Source: Candidatus Kuenenia stuttgartensis
GTDB taxonomy: Bacteria > Planctomycetota > Planctomycetia > Gemmatales > Gemmataceae
Assembly: GCA_945875585.1 (NCBI GenBank)
Contig: CAMCLK010000042.1
Span: 1-42,439 of the forward strand
Direction: 5' to 3'
Length of the DNA: 42,439 nucleotides
Shown piece after piece: positions 1-7,694 of the stretch. Below the pieces are notes generated by a model, which ran no database searches, was not told the DNA's origin, and worked only from the letters and a program-made list of their open reading frames with translations. Positions within the stretch are counted from its first letter, which is position 1; every line of letters starts with the position of its first letter. The translations under genes were made by a program, and so were the position numbers.

Positions 1-20
1 AACTCACGTTGGGGGCTCAT
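1..20. repeat. Palindromic intergenic repeat, copy cut by window edge
   Basis: The first 20 bases read AACTCACGTTGGGGGCTCAT. This is the inverted form of the element found four times at 11020-11264 (core CCCCCAAC-GTGA-GTTGGGGG flanked by ATGAG). The left arm is lost at the window edge. It lies about 30 bases past the stop codon of the first minus-strand operon, so it may sit in that transcript's 3' end. Confidence 0.8.
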
Positions 21-51
21 ATACACCAATAACGCGCACAAGCCCCTAAAA

Positions 52-1173
52 TTACCCGGCCCGGAAACGCGCCATCGATTCCGGGTTGAGTTCAATTCCC
101 AAACCCGGAGCATCGGGCAGGGTGAGATAGCCTTCAGCATCAGGCCGGAATGGAACCTTGATCAGGTCATCCATGTAGGGCGAAGGCGTGAGGAATTCCA
201 CGTAACGCGCCACGGGCATGGCGCAGGATAGTTGGATATCTGCAGCCAGTCCAACAGCGGTGTTCCACCCGTGCGGCACCCACTGCACGTAGTTTTCATG
301 CGCCATCCAGGCGATGCGCCACGCCTCGGTAAGGCCACCACACTTGGTGCAGTCGGGCTGGACAATATCCACCGCCTGCTGCTGGAGCAGAGGCATGAAG
401 CTTTGCCTGCGGGTCAGCACTTCGCCAGTGGCAATGGGCACCGGCGAATGCTTGCGGAGCTCGGCAAAACCAGCGAAGTCGTCTGGCCGAAGCGCCTCCT
501 CGAACCATGTAATATCGTAATTGGCCAGCATCTGCGCTGTTTTCAAGGCCCACTTGTAACCGTGAGGCCAGTAGGCGTCGCTACCGCCGGCATCGACCAT
601 CAATTCGATATCTGGGCCAACGGTATCGCGCGCTGTGCGCACCAGAATTTCGTCCATCCGGCCGCTGACCCTGCCAAAGGGCTTCCAGCCTAGCTTGATG
701 GCTTTAAAGCCTTTGGATACCGCCATTTTGAGTTTTTCACGCAGCGCGTCGGGCTCGGCAAACAGCAAGGAACCGTACGGTTTGATCTTAGTGCGGTATA
801 TACCACCCAAAAGACGAGCCACCGGTTGGTTGGTGATCTTGCCGAACAGGTCCCAAAGCGCGATATCGATTCCGCTGATGGCATGCTCAACGCTACCACC
901 CCTGCCCTGCCAGAAGGTATTCTGCCTGAGTTTCTCGCTAACACGCGCCGGTTCATCGGCCCGTTCGCCGATTAAGAACGGCCGCAGCAGGCGGACGGAT
1001 GCCTCCACCAGATGGCTGCTGGTAAAAACGCTGCCAATGCCCACAAGTCCACACGAGGTGATGACCTCGACAATGGCATGAACATTGTCTTCGGGGGTTA
1101 GTTCTTCGGCCCAGCCACCTTCAACGGTTCCACCACAGAGCCCTGTGATACGTATATCTGCAATAGTCGTCAT
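52..1173 (-). CDS. Mandelate racemase/muconate lactonizing enzyme family protein (enolase superfamily)
   Basis: A 373-residue protein of the mandelate racemase subgroup, probably a sugar-acid dehydratase, racemase or cycloisomerase; the substrate cannot be read from sequence. It has the N-terminal capping domain and a TIM barrel. The metal ligands are visible as Asp194 (VDAGG), Glu225 (WFEEAL) and Glu251 (ATGE), and the catalytic His is His301 in PHGWNT. After strand 2 it has IKLGWKPFG, where relatives usually have KxK, so the second lysine is replaced. The start at 1173 was chosen because its ATG overlaps the stop of the upstream gene (ATGA, 1170-1173). A longer reading to 1278 would run 105 bases into that gene and adds only low-complexity residues. 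It is the last gene of the four-gene operon and a paralogue of the enzyme at 2073-3191. Confidence 0.9.
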   Translation of the reverse strand: MTTIADIRITGLCGGTVEGGWAEELTPEDNVHAIVEVITSCGLVGIGSVFTSSHLVEASVRLLRPFLIGERADEPARVSEKLRQNTFWQGRGGSVEHAISGIDIALWDLFGKITNQPVARLLGGIYRTKIKPYGSLLFAEPDALREKLKMAVSKGFKAIKLGWKPFGRVSGRMDEILVRTARDTVGPDIELMVDAGGSDAYWPHGYKWALKTAQMLANYDITWFEEALRPDDFAGFAELRKHSPVPIATGEVLTRRQSFMPLLQQQAVDIVQPDCTKCGGLTEAWRIAWMAHENYVQWVPHGWNTAVGLAADIQLSCAMPVARYVEFLTPSPYMDDLIKVPFRPDAEGYLTLPDAPGLGIELNPESMARFRAG

Positions 1174-2057
1174 GACGGGTTTCTCCGGGGTGCTGGCCGC
1201 TGGCCCCACGGCAGCGGCATGGTGGGTGGGTTGCGGTGAAGGTCTCGGCGAACATCGGCGGGGCGGTCTTTGTACCAAGTGACCAGACGCACTAATTGCT
1301 TGACCGCTTCCTCATAAACCTGACGGCCCTTTTCAGCGGTAGCCAGTTCGGCATCGCCTAGCACGCCGGTATCAGAATAGCTGCTGGTCCATGAAACCAC
1401 CGTGGCTGGGCCAGCGGCGAAAAGGTCCACCCAGTTGAACGGGCTTTCCTCGGCATTGAAACTAATGATGCCACTCTTGATCAGGTCTTTGCGCACATTG
1501 TCGCCATCCAGATGCAGGTACAGACTGGTTTCCAGTTCGCAGGCATGCGCGCAACCGCCGGGAAACTTGCTTTGCCTCCACCCGGGCAGAAACTGCTTGT
1601 CCACCGTCAGCAGATTCCACCAGGCCACAAGACAGCACTCGGCATCGGTCTCGAGATTGGTGCGGCGTGCCACCAGATCGAGATTGGGCATGTTAGATCC
1701 ATGCCCGTTGAGCAGGATGATCTTTTTGAAACCGTGGTAGACCAGCGATTTTGTGATGTCGAGCACATGGTGCATGAAGTGTTCGAAGTCTTGGTTGATG
1801 GTCCCGGGAAAGTCCATCACGTGGCCTGTGTAGCCATAGGCCACTACTGGAAGCACCAGCATTTTGTCGGCAATCTCCCGGCCGGCACCATTGGCTATGC
1901 CCACAGGACACACAAGGTCCACATCCAGCGGCAAATGATGGCCGTGCTGCTCCACGGCGCCGCAGGGAATAATGCAAACCTTGCCAAGATCGACCGCGTC
2001 GTTGATCTCGGGCCAAGTGAGTTTCTCGTAACGATATTCTGTGCGCGCCCTGCTCAT
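1170..2057 (-). CDS. Creatininase family amidohydrolase
   Basis: A 295-residue protein of the creatininase family, metal-dependent amidohydrolases acting on cyclic or linear amides (creatininase, mycofactocin MftE, formamide hydrolases). The binuclear metal site is recognisable as GAVEQHG (Glu36, His38), LPLDVD (Asp47) and the later NGHGSN and HACELETS segments. The length is close to the usual 240-280 residues, with a short C-terminal extension rich in Pro and Arg. AGGAGAGG lies just upstream of the ATG at 2057. Its stop overlaps the start of the next gene by four bases, so the two are translationally coupled. Family assignment is firm; the substrate is unknown, though its partners suggest an amide or lactam intermediate. 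Confidence 0.9.
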   Translation of the reverse strand: MSRARTEYRYEKLTWPEINDAVDLGKVCIIPCGAVEQHGHHLPLDVDLVCPVGIANGAGREIADKMLVLPVVAYGYTGHVMDFPGTINQDFEHFMHHVLDITKSLVYHGFKKIILLNGHGSNMPNLDLVARRTNLETDAECCLVAWWNLLTVDKQFLPGWRQSKFPGGCAHACELETSLYLHLDGDNVRKDLIKSGIISFNAEESPFNWVDLFAAGPATVVSWTSSYSDTGVLGDAELATAEKGRQVYEEAVKQLVRLVTWYKDRPADVRRDLHRNPPTMPLPWGQRPAPRRNPS

Positions 2058-2072
2058 GGTTGCCTCTCCTGT

Positions 2073-3191
2073 TTATCGCGACTCGGACACCAGATGCTTT
2101 TTCACAAAGTCCTCGTCGAGCGTGACGCCCAAGCCGGGCCTGTCGGGCACCTCAATCCAGCCGTTCACCGACTGGATTTTTTCAATCGTTAGATCGTGCC
2201 GCAGGGGTGAATCCTCCACGCAGTCTTCAAAAACGAAGGCATCGCGGCAGGTGCTGAGCCAGTGCAAGCTGGCCGCTACCGTGAGCGGACTGGTGTAGCA
2301 GTGATTGCACAACCGGGCACCAATTTCCTCGACCCGGGCCCGAATATAGGCCGCATCGGTAAAACCACATCGGGAAATATCGACCTGATAGACATCGAGC
2401 GCGCGCTGATCGATGAGCGGACGGAACGATTCACGTCCGCATTCTCCTTCACCCGCGGCAATGGGTATCGGCGATCGGTCGCGAAGCCAGACATAGCCTT
2501 CAATATCGTCTTCGCGGAGTGGTTCCTCAAACCACTCCGGCTTGAACTCAGCAAAGGCATGCGCTCGCCTCAATGCTGTGCGGGCGTCGTACACGCACCC
2601 CGCATCGATGAACAGGGTGGCATCTCCCAGCCCTTCGCGGGCCCCGCTTACCAAATCGATATCAACCGCTTCGGAGGTTCCCATTGGTTCCCAACCGAAT
2701 TTCACGGCGGTGTAGCCTTCCGAAACCCAGCGGCAGGCGATATCGGCTGTTTCCTTGCCATCGCGGCCGAACAAGATCGAGGCATAACCACGGAGCCGAG
2801 AATGGTGTTTACCACCCAAAAGGCAGTGGATCGGTTGACCGAGGGCCTTGCCTTTTAAGTCCCACAGAGCCATGTCAACAGCGGCCATGGCGGTAATTCC
2901 GGCTCCGGTACGGCCGAAATACATAGTCCGCCTGTACATTTTTTGCCAAAGGCGCTCCTGTTCGAGTGGATTTTCACCCACCAGAATCTGGCGTAAACCG
3001 CAGGCAATATTGTGACTGAATGGGGCATCGACAATCGCCTTGACCACCTCGGGCGATGAATCAGCTTCGCCAATGCCTTCCAAGCCGGTATCGGTGCGGA
3101 TGCGCACAAGAACCGAATCTTGGCTGCTGGCGGTTTTAGCCAGCACATTAGGGATGCGTATAATCTGGCAAATGACCTCGGTGATTTTCAT
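2073..3191 (-). CDS. Mandelate racemase/muconate lactonizing enzyme family protein (enolase superfamily)
   Basis: A 372-residue second enolase-superfamily protein, paralogous to the one at 52-1173. The metal-binding set is FIDAG, WFEEPLRED and AAGEGE, and the His-bearing strand reads CNHCYTSPL. Like its paralogue it has a KFGWEPMG segment, with Lys-x-Gly instead of Lys-x-Lys. The start at 3191 makes an ATGA overlap with the stop of the upstream deacylase gene (3188-3191). The longer frame to 3236 adds 15 Cys/Arg-rich residues inside that gene and was rejected. Fifteen bases separate it from the creatininase gene. It probably acts on a hydroxy acid or acid sugar in the same pathway as its neighbours; specificity is not readable here. 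Confidence 0.9.
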   Translation of the reverse strand: MKITEVICQIIRIPNVLAKTASSQDSVLVRIRTDTGLEGIGEADSSPEVVKAIVDAPFSHNIACGLRQILVGENPLEQERLWQKMYRRTMYFGRTGAGITAMAAVDMALWDLKGKALGQPIHCLLGGKHHSRLRGYASILFGRDGKETADIACRWVSEGYTAVKFGWEPMGTSEAVDIDLVSGAREGLGDATLFIDAGCVYDARTALRRAHAFAEFKPEWFEEPLREDDIEGYVWLRDRSPIPIAAGEGECGRESFRPLIDQRALDVYQVDISRCGFTDAAYIRARVEEIGARLCNHCYTSPLTVAASLHWLSTCRDAFVFEDCVEDSPLRHDLTIEKIQSVNGWIEVPDRPGLGVTLDEDFVKKHLVSESR

Positions 3192-4201
3192 GGCAGCTTC
3201 CTCGGGTCGACTTCTTGGGCAATCACAGCAACGCAATCGCCTTGGGCAACCAACGATGGCGCCCGGGTCGCGATCAAGATACCCGCGCTGTGCGCCGTTA
3301 CCAGAATCGGATCACGGTCTGGACGTTCGAGAAAATGGATGGCGCCTACAGTTTGCCCCTGCGTTACTTCATCGCCCAACGGAGCGATGTTTTCATAAAT
3401 GCCCGATTCAGGTGCAAACCGGTAATTTTCCCAAGCCAAGGCCTGAACCCATCGTGTGGGGGCCTGCCCCTTCGATGCCCGGGTCACCATCGGTTCGGTC
3501 AGATGCCCCAATTGCACCAGCACATTGCGCAGGCCTTTCTGGGTGAGGGCATGCACGTGGGCCGTCACGTTTTCGCTGCCTCCCATTTCTGTGGTGATGA
3601 CCACCTTACCCTGACTTTCGGCTTCTACGGGCAGAAGTCCGGTGCCCGCGATATCGGCATAAAGAAAACAAAAATCCGTGTTCCAAGCCTCGGTGGCAGC
3701 CAGCATCGCTTGGCGCTGCGGGCCGGCGGGCACCAGGTGCATGTGGGCGCATGGGTAGAAATCGACACCTCGGCCACCGGTGTGAATGTCGATGACATTG
3801 TCGGCCAGCGGAAACAGCACTGTGGTGAGGTAGTGCGCCAGAGCTTCGCTGGGCGTTCCCTCCGCCACGCCGGGGAAGGTGCGGTTAAAGTTTTTGCCAT
3901 CGAGCGGAGAAAGACGCGTGGCAGCCTTGGCAGCAGGCATCGACAGGGTGGGAATGAGGATGACCCGCCCTTTCACCTGTTCGGCCCGGAGTTCACGCAG
4001 CAGGCGCATGACAGCAACCTGACCGGGGTACTCGTCGCCATGGTTGCCAGCCATCACCAGAGTGGTGGGTCCGGGGCCGTTGTTGACCACGGCAATAGGC
4101 ACCATCAGGTTGGCCCAGCCGGCAAGGTTGTACGAGTAGGGAATGTAAAGGTGGCCCAAATTGCGACCGGAAGCGCTTAAATCGATGGTGCAGCGGATCA
4201 T
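3188..4201 (-). CDS. Succinylglutamate desuccinylase/aspartoacylase family deacylase
   Basis: A 337-residue zinc deacylase of the M14-like AstE/AspA family. The zinc-binding GNHGDE (His54, Glu57) and DIHTGG (His140) are present, as is NFNRTFPG, whose Arg107 normally holds a substrate carboxylate. A TTEMGGS segment later provides the likely catalytic Glu. The C-terminal part (residues about 240-337) resembles the beta-rich domain of the DoeB-like branch, which removes acetyl groups from N-acetyl-diaminobutyrate in ectoine breakdown; that likeness is family-level only. It is the first gene of the four-gene operon and overlaps the next by four bases. GAGG lies about 14 bases upstream of the ATG. 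It probably hydrolyses an N-acyl amino acid or amide in the cytoplasm. Confidence 0.85.
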   Translation of the reverse strand: MIRCTIDLSASGRNLGHLYIPYSYNLAGWANLMVPIAVVNNGPGPTTLVMAGNHGDEYPGQVAVMRLLRELRAEQVKGRVILIPTLSMPAAKAATRLSPLDGKNFNRTFPGVAEGTPSEALAHYLTTVLFPLADNVIDIHTGGRGVDFYPCAHMHLVPAGPQRQAMLAATEAWNTDFCFLYADIAGTGLLPVEAESQGKVVITTEMGGSENVTAHVHALTQKGLRNVLVQLGHLTEPMVTRASKGQAPTRWVQALAWENYRFAPESGIYENIAPLGDEVTQGQTVGAIHFLERPDRDPILVTAHSAGILIATRAPSLVAQGDCVAVIAQEVDPRKLP

Positions 4202-4335
4202 TAGGAGCCATTGACCTCATCAGGAAATCGGTTGGCGAGGATGGAACAATGGTAACAGGACTGAGTCGCTGCGCTAGTAGCCATAGGGAAGGGATTGCAT
4301 GGTTGCGCCATTGCAATGCCGTAAAATCTTTTTTC

Positions 4336-4803
4336 TCAGCGTGCCCTGAATTTCACCAGCAGCACAACGCCGGCAAATGAAATGGCTCCCAACTCTTCCT
4401 TCATCCAGTTCAAGACTTTTTCCGGTGTTGCGCCACCGGATCCGGCGCCAATGAGTGGAAAGGCAATCGACTGAAATCCATGGGCACTGGCCAGAGCCAT
4501 GGCATTGCGGACAGAATCGCGCACCGAACGCTCCGAGGCGCGCCAGAACATATTGATACCAGCCACATGAATGATCGCCTTGAACGAAAGCACGCCCGCG
4601 CCGGTGAGCACCGCGCCGCCCAGAGGAATGGGACCATGGCGACCGACTTCGCGAAAAGGCCCAGTTCCAGCCCGGCGCTTGATAGCACCGGAAACTCCCT
4701 GAGGCAGCAGAAGCCACCATGGGATGATATTGCGATTCCACGGATTGACAATGACTTCAACTAGCTGATCGAGAAGATCGCCTTCCACGCACTGAAGATT
4801 CAC
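4336..4803 (-). CDS. Macro domain-containing protein
   Basis: A 155-residue stand-alone macro domain. Macro domains bind or hydrolyse ADP-ribose derivatives. Residues 4-15 (QCVEGDLLDQLV) and the segment IHVAGINMFW match the fold, and FPLIGAGSGG is the second ligand loop. The first loop is unusual: VNPWNRN followed by PWWLLLPQGVSGAIKRR, in place of the common VNAAN and GGGVAGAI. This appears to define a separate bacterial subfamily whose activity I do not know. The start is GTG at 4803, one base after the TAA of the HEAT-repeat gene, so translation is probably coupled. There is only a weak GGA upstream. Confidence 0.88.
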   Translation of the reverse strand: MNLQCVEGDLLDQLVEVIVNPWNRNIIPWWLLLPQGVSGAIKRRAGTGPFREVGRHGPIPLGGAVLTGAGVLSFKAIIHVAGINMFWRASERSVRDSVRNAMALASAHGFQSIAFPLIGAGSGGATPEKVLNWMKEELGAISFAGVVLLVKFRAR

Positions 4804-4804
4804 G

Positions 4805-5983
4805 TTACTTGTCCGTGGCTGGCTTGGGCGGCACGACGGGCATGGTGGGCGGCGTGAGTGCTGGCGGCGGAGGCATCACCAGAGCAGGTTCCTTCTTGCC
4901 GGTGATCTGCTCCACAGCCATGCGCGCCGATACTCGTACCGGTTCCGCCACTGTGGTTTTTTGATACAGGGTGCGCAGTGGTGTCACAGCCTTCTCGGCA
5001 CTGGTACCCATAGAAGCAATGGCCCAGATGGCGTTGTACTGCACCTCTGGTTCCTTGTCGTTGAGCATGTCGATCAGTTCTGGCAACCCGAAAAGCGCCA
5101 GTTTGCCAAGGGTTCCTATGGCCCGCAGGGCGAGAATGCGAACCTGAGCATCCTTATCATTCAATTGTTTCATGATCGGTTTCAGGTGTGCGCCGTCGGC
5201 TTTGGTCAGGTTCATCATTCCCACATGGGCCCAGATGCTGATTCCTTTATCCTTGTTATCGGTCATGGTGGCTAAAGCCTTTTCCACCACCTGCGCCGTA
5301 GCCATGTCGAGTGGACGGCCAAGCACCGCCAAGCCGTAGACCGCCTCCTGGCGCACAGCCATCGACTGGTCTTTCAATGCAACCACCATGGCTCGCAGAC
5401 AGCGAATATCGGGGCCGCGCATGGCGTCGTAGCCGAATTTACCCAATAACGAAACAGCCAGTTTGCGCGCTTCCCACGTGGTGGGATCTTCCGCCATTTT
5501 GGCCAAGGCCGGTATGGCGATCTTGCCTTCGTCGATACCAAAACGGGAAAGCGTCATCATGGCTTGAAACTTGATGGCCGACTGCGGGTCGTCGCTGATG
5601 CGCTTGGCAAGAGCTTCAATAACCTTTGGAACATCCTTCTCGGCGATCTCGAGCATGCCGAGGGCGCCAACAGCACGCACACGCGGGCTAGCATCGCGGT
5701 CAAGGCAGCGCTCGAGGATAATGGGCACCGCTTCGCTAGCGGGTGGCCCGAAGAGCGGAATGGCCCGCAACGCTCTCTCGCGAACACTGGGGTCGATGTT
5801 TTTGAGGTCATTCATCCATTCGGAAAGCACCCGCCCACCCACTTCGCGGGTGTAGCCGGGAGACGTTTCCTTTTTGCTGTTGAGATCGAAGACACTTCCT
5901 TTTTCCTGCCCTTGGCTAGGGGACATCACAGCCATCAACCCGAAAAGAACAAGAGCCGCCATCCAGCGCATGCGACCGGCCAT
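4805..5983 (-). CDS. Secreted HEAT-repeat protein
   Basis: A 392-residue protein with a signal peptide (about residues 1-24, basic MAGRMRW then a hydrophobic run ending SQGQ). It is followed by about six to eight HEAT/PBS-lyase-like helical repeats, recognisable by units such as DPSVRERALRAI, SPRVRAVGALG, QVRILALRAIGTLG and EVQYNAIWAIASMG. The C-terminus is a Pro-rich tail. HEAT repeats form protein-binding solenoids; no catalytic motif is seen. The ATG at 5983 has AGGGAG eight bases upstream. An ATG at 5989 is possible but too close to that site. Longer readings run into the divergent gene's leader. It sits immediately upstream of the macro-domain gene and diverges from the WD40 gene at 6196. 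Confidence 0.85.
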   Translation of the reverse strand: MAGRMRWMAALVLFGLMAVMSPSQGQEKGSVFDLNSKKETSPGYTREVGGRVLSEWMNDLKNIDPSVRERALRAIPLFGPPASEAVPIILERCLDRDASPRVRAVGALGMLEIAEKDVPKVIEALAKRISDDPQSAIKFQAMMTLSRFGIDEGKIAIPALAKMAEDPTTWEARKLAVSLLGKFGYDAMRGPDIRCLRAMVVALKDQSMAVRQEAVYGLAVLGRPLDMATAQVVEKALATMTDNKDKGISIWAHVGMMNLTKADGAHLKPIMKQLNDKDAQVRILALRAIGTLGKLALFGLPELIDMLNDKEPEVQYNAIWAIASMGTSAEKAVTPLRTLYQKTTVAEPVRVSARMAVEQITGKKEPALVMPPPPALTPPTMPVVPPKPATDK

Positions 5984-6195
5984 GGTCATCACTCCCTGAG
6001 CAATTGCTGTCCCACGTAACAGTTTACCATGAAAAATCGGCTGCGAACGAATCGGGAAACATGTTGGTGGTTGCACTTGCACGTCAATTCTGGCACCATG
6101 GGTTGAGTGTTTGTGAGGAACCATCACACCTTGCTGGTTCTCCACCCCACCTAATTGGTTATTCGGCAGATCCCTCCCTCCGCTGGACCTGGCCC

Positions 6196-7647
6196 ATGCT
6201 GACTTTTTTGCAATCCATCGCTGTTGTTGCTGCAATGTGGGCTCCACCTGCTGCAACTCCTGCTGTAACTGTGAGTTACTACAAGCAGGTCCGGCCATTG
6301 TTCCAAGTGCACTGTCAGGGTTGCCACCAACCTGCCAAAGCGCAGGGCGGCTACATCATGACCTCGTATGAGTCTCTGCTGAAGGCGGGCGACCGCAGCA
6401 TGGCAGGCGTTGTACCCGGTCAGCCGGACAAGAGTTTTCTGATTGATCAGATCATGCCGCATGGCGAAAAGCGCGGCGAAATGCCCCGTGGCGCGGATCC
6501 GCTACTTGCAAAAGATGTGGAATTGATCCGCGCGTGGGTGGCTCAGGGCGCGAAAAACGACACCCCTAAAAACGCGCTCGACTCCATCGACGCCGAACAC
6601 CCGCCCACCTATGTTTTGCCACCCGTGATCACGTCGCTTGAATACAGCCCCGATGGCAGCACACTGGCCGCCAATGGGTTTCACGAGGTGTTCCTGTTTT
6701 CTGCCGCCGATGGCAAACCACAGGCCCGACTGATCGGCCTTTCCGAACAGGTTCAGTCTGTTTCGTACTCACCCGACGGAAAATTCTTGGCCGTATCCGG
6801 CGGAAGCCCAGGCCGATTCGGTGAAATTCAGATTTGGGACATCGCCAAGCGCAAACTCAAGGTCGCTGCCCCATTTACTGGCGATACACTTTACGGTGTG
6901 AGCTGGTCTCCAGATGGCAAACTGGTGGCTTTTGGTGGTGCCGACAACAACCTCCGCGCCATCGACTCCAGCACTGGGAAACAAGTTCTTTTCCAAGGCG
7001 CGCACAACGACTGGGTTCTGGGCACATCGTTTGGCCGCGATGGAAAATACCTTATCAGCGTTAGCCGCGACCGCACCCTCAAGCTGACCGATGTCACCAC
7101 GCAACGGTTTATCGACAACGTGACGAGCATCACCCCCGGCGCGCTGAAGGGTGGCTTGCAGGTTGCCTTGGTGCGCCCGGGAGCAGAACGCAAAATGTTC
7201 AAGGCGGCATCTATTGCCGTGGGCAGCACCGACGAAAAACTGTTCGAAGAACTGCTGATTGGCGGCGCTGACGGCATTCCCCGCCTGTACAAAATGCACC
7301 GCGAAACCAAGCGTGTGATTGGCGACGATGCCAACAAGATCCGCGAATACGCGGCGCTCTTAGGCCGCATCAATGCCGCTGTTTTTTCGCCAGATGGCGC
7401 CCGATTTGCCGTGGGGAGCAGCCTCGATGGCGTTGGTATGGTGCGCGTCTACCAGACCGCGGATGCCAAACAGGTCTCGCAGTTTGAAGGAGCTCTACCC
7501 TCCGTTTACGCCCTCACTTGGAAACCAGATGGTTCCGCAGTGGCTGTTGGCGGATTCGATGGCACTGTGAGGCAGTTCGACCCGAACACGGGAAAGTTGA
7601 AGAGTCAATTTGTCGTCGCACCCGCAACAGTTACCGCGGCGCGCTGA
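6196..7647 (+). CDS. WD40 repeat protein with N-terminal planctomycete cytochrome-type (PSCyt) domain
   Basis: A 483-residue secreted protein. Residues 1-23 form a signal peptide (MLTFLQSIAVVAAMWAPP). A cytochrome-like segment follows with one CxxCH heme motif (Cys40, Cys43, His44 in HCQGCHQP) and the IMPHGEKRGEMP segment that may supply the distal Met. From about residue 150 to the end there are WD40 blades (SLEYSPDGSTLA, SVSYSPDGKFLA, GVSWSPDGKLVA, AVFSPDGARFA, ALTWKPDGSAVA), probably a seven-bladed propeller. This architecture is common in planctomycetes next to DUF1549/DUF1553 genes, as here (7695). The role is not established; an extracytoplasmic redox or scaffold function is inferred. 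The start was chosen at the signal peptide; the ORF stays open upstream but reads into the divergent promoter region. Confidence 0.88.
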   Translation: MLTFLQSIAVVAAMWAPPAATPAVTVSYYKQVRPLFQVHCQGCHQPAKAQGGYIMTSYESLLKAGDRSMAGVVPGQPDKSFLIDQIMPHGEKRGEMPRGADPLLAKDVELIRAWVAQGAKNDTPKNALDSIDAEHPPTYVLPPVITSLEYSPDGSTLAANGFHEVFLFSAADGKPQARLIGLSEQVQSVSYSPDGKFLAVSGGSPGRFGEIQIWDIAKRKLKVAAPFTGDTLYGVSWSPDGKLVAFGGADNNLRAIDSSTGKQVLFQGAHNDWVLGTSFGRDGKYLISVSRDRTLKLTDVTTQRFIDNVTSITPGALKGGLQVALVRPGAERKMFKAASIAVGSTDEKLFEELLIGGADGIPRLYKMHRETKRVIGDDANKIREYAALLGRINAAVFSPDGARFAVGSSLDGVGMVRVYQTADAKQVSQFEGALPSVYALTWKPDGSAVAVGGFDGTVRQFDPNTGKLKSQFVVAPATVTAAR

Positions 7648-7694
7648 ACACTCGGACAGAAATACAGATTCATTCATTTTGAGAGGTTTTCAAC

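Noticed and set aside
1512..4180. Long plus-strand frames (1512-2192, 2262-2858, 3215-4180) opposite the first operon
   Set aside because: They are antisense shadows of well-supported enzyme genes and show no family motifs or ribosome-binding sites.
5984..6298. Extended N-terminus of the HEAT-repeat protein (to 6298) and of the WD40 protein (from 6004)
   Set aside because: The extensions overlap each other in the divergent promoter region and precede clear signal peptides.
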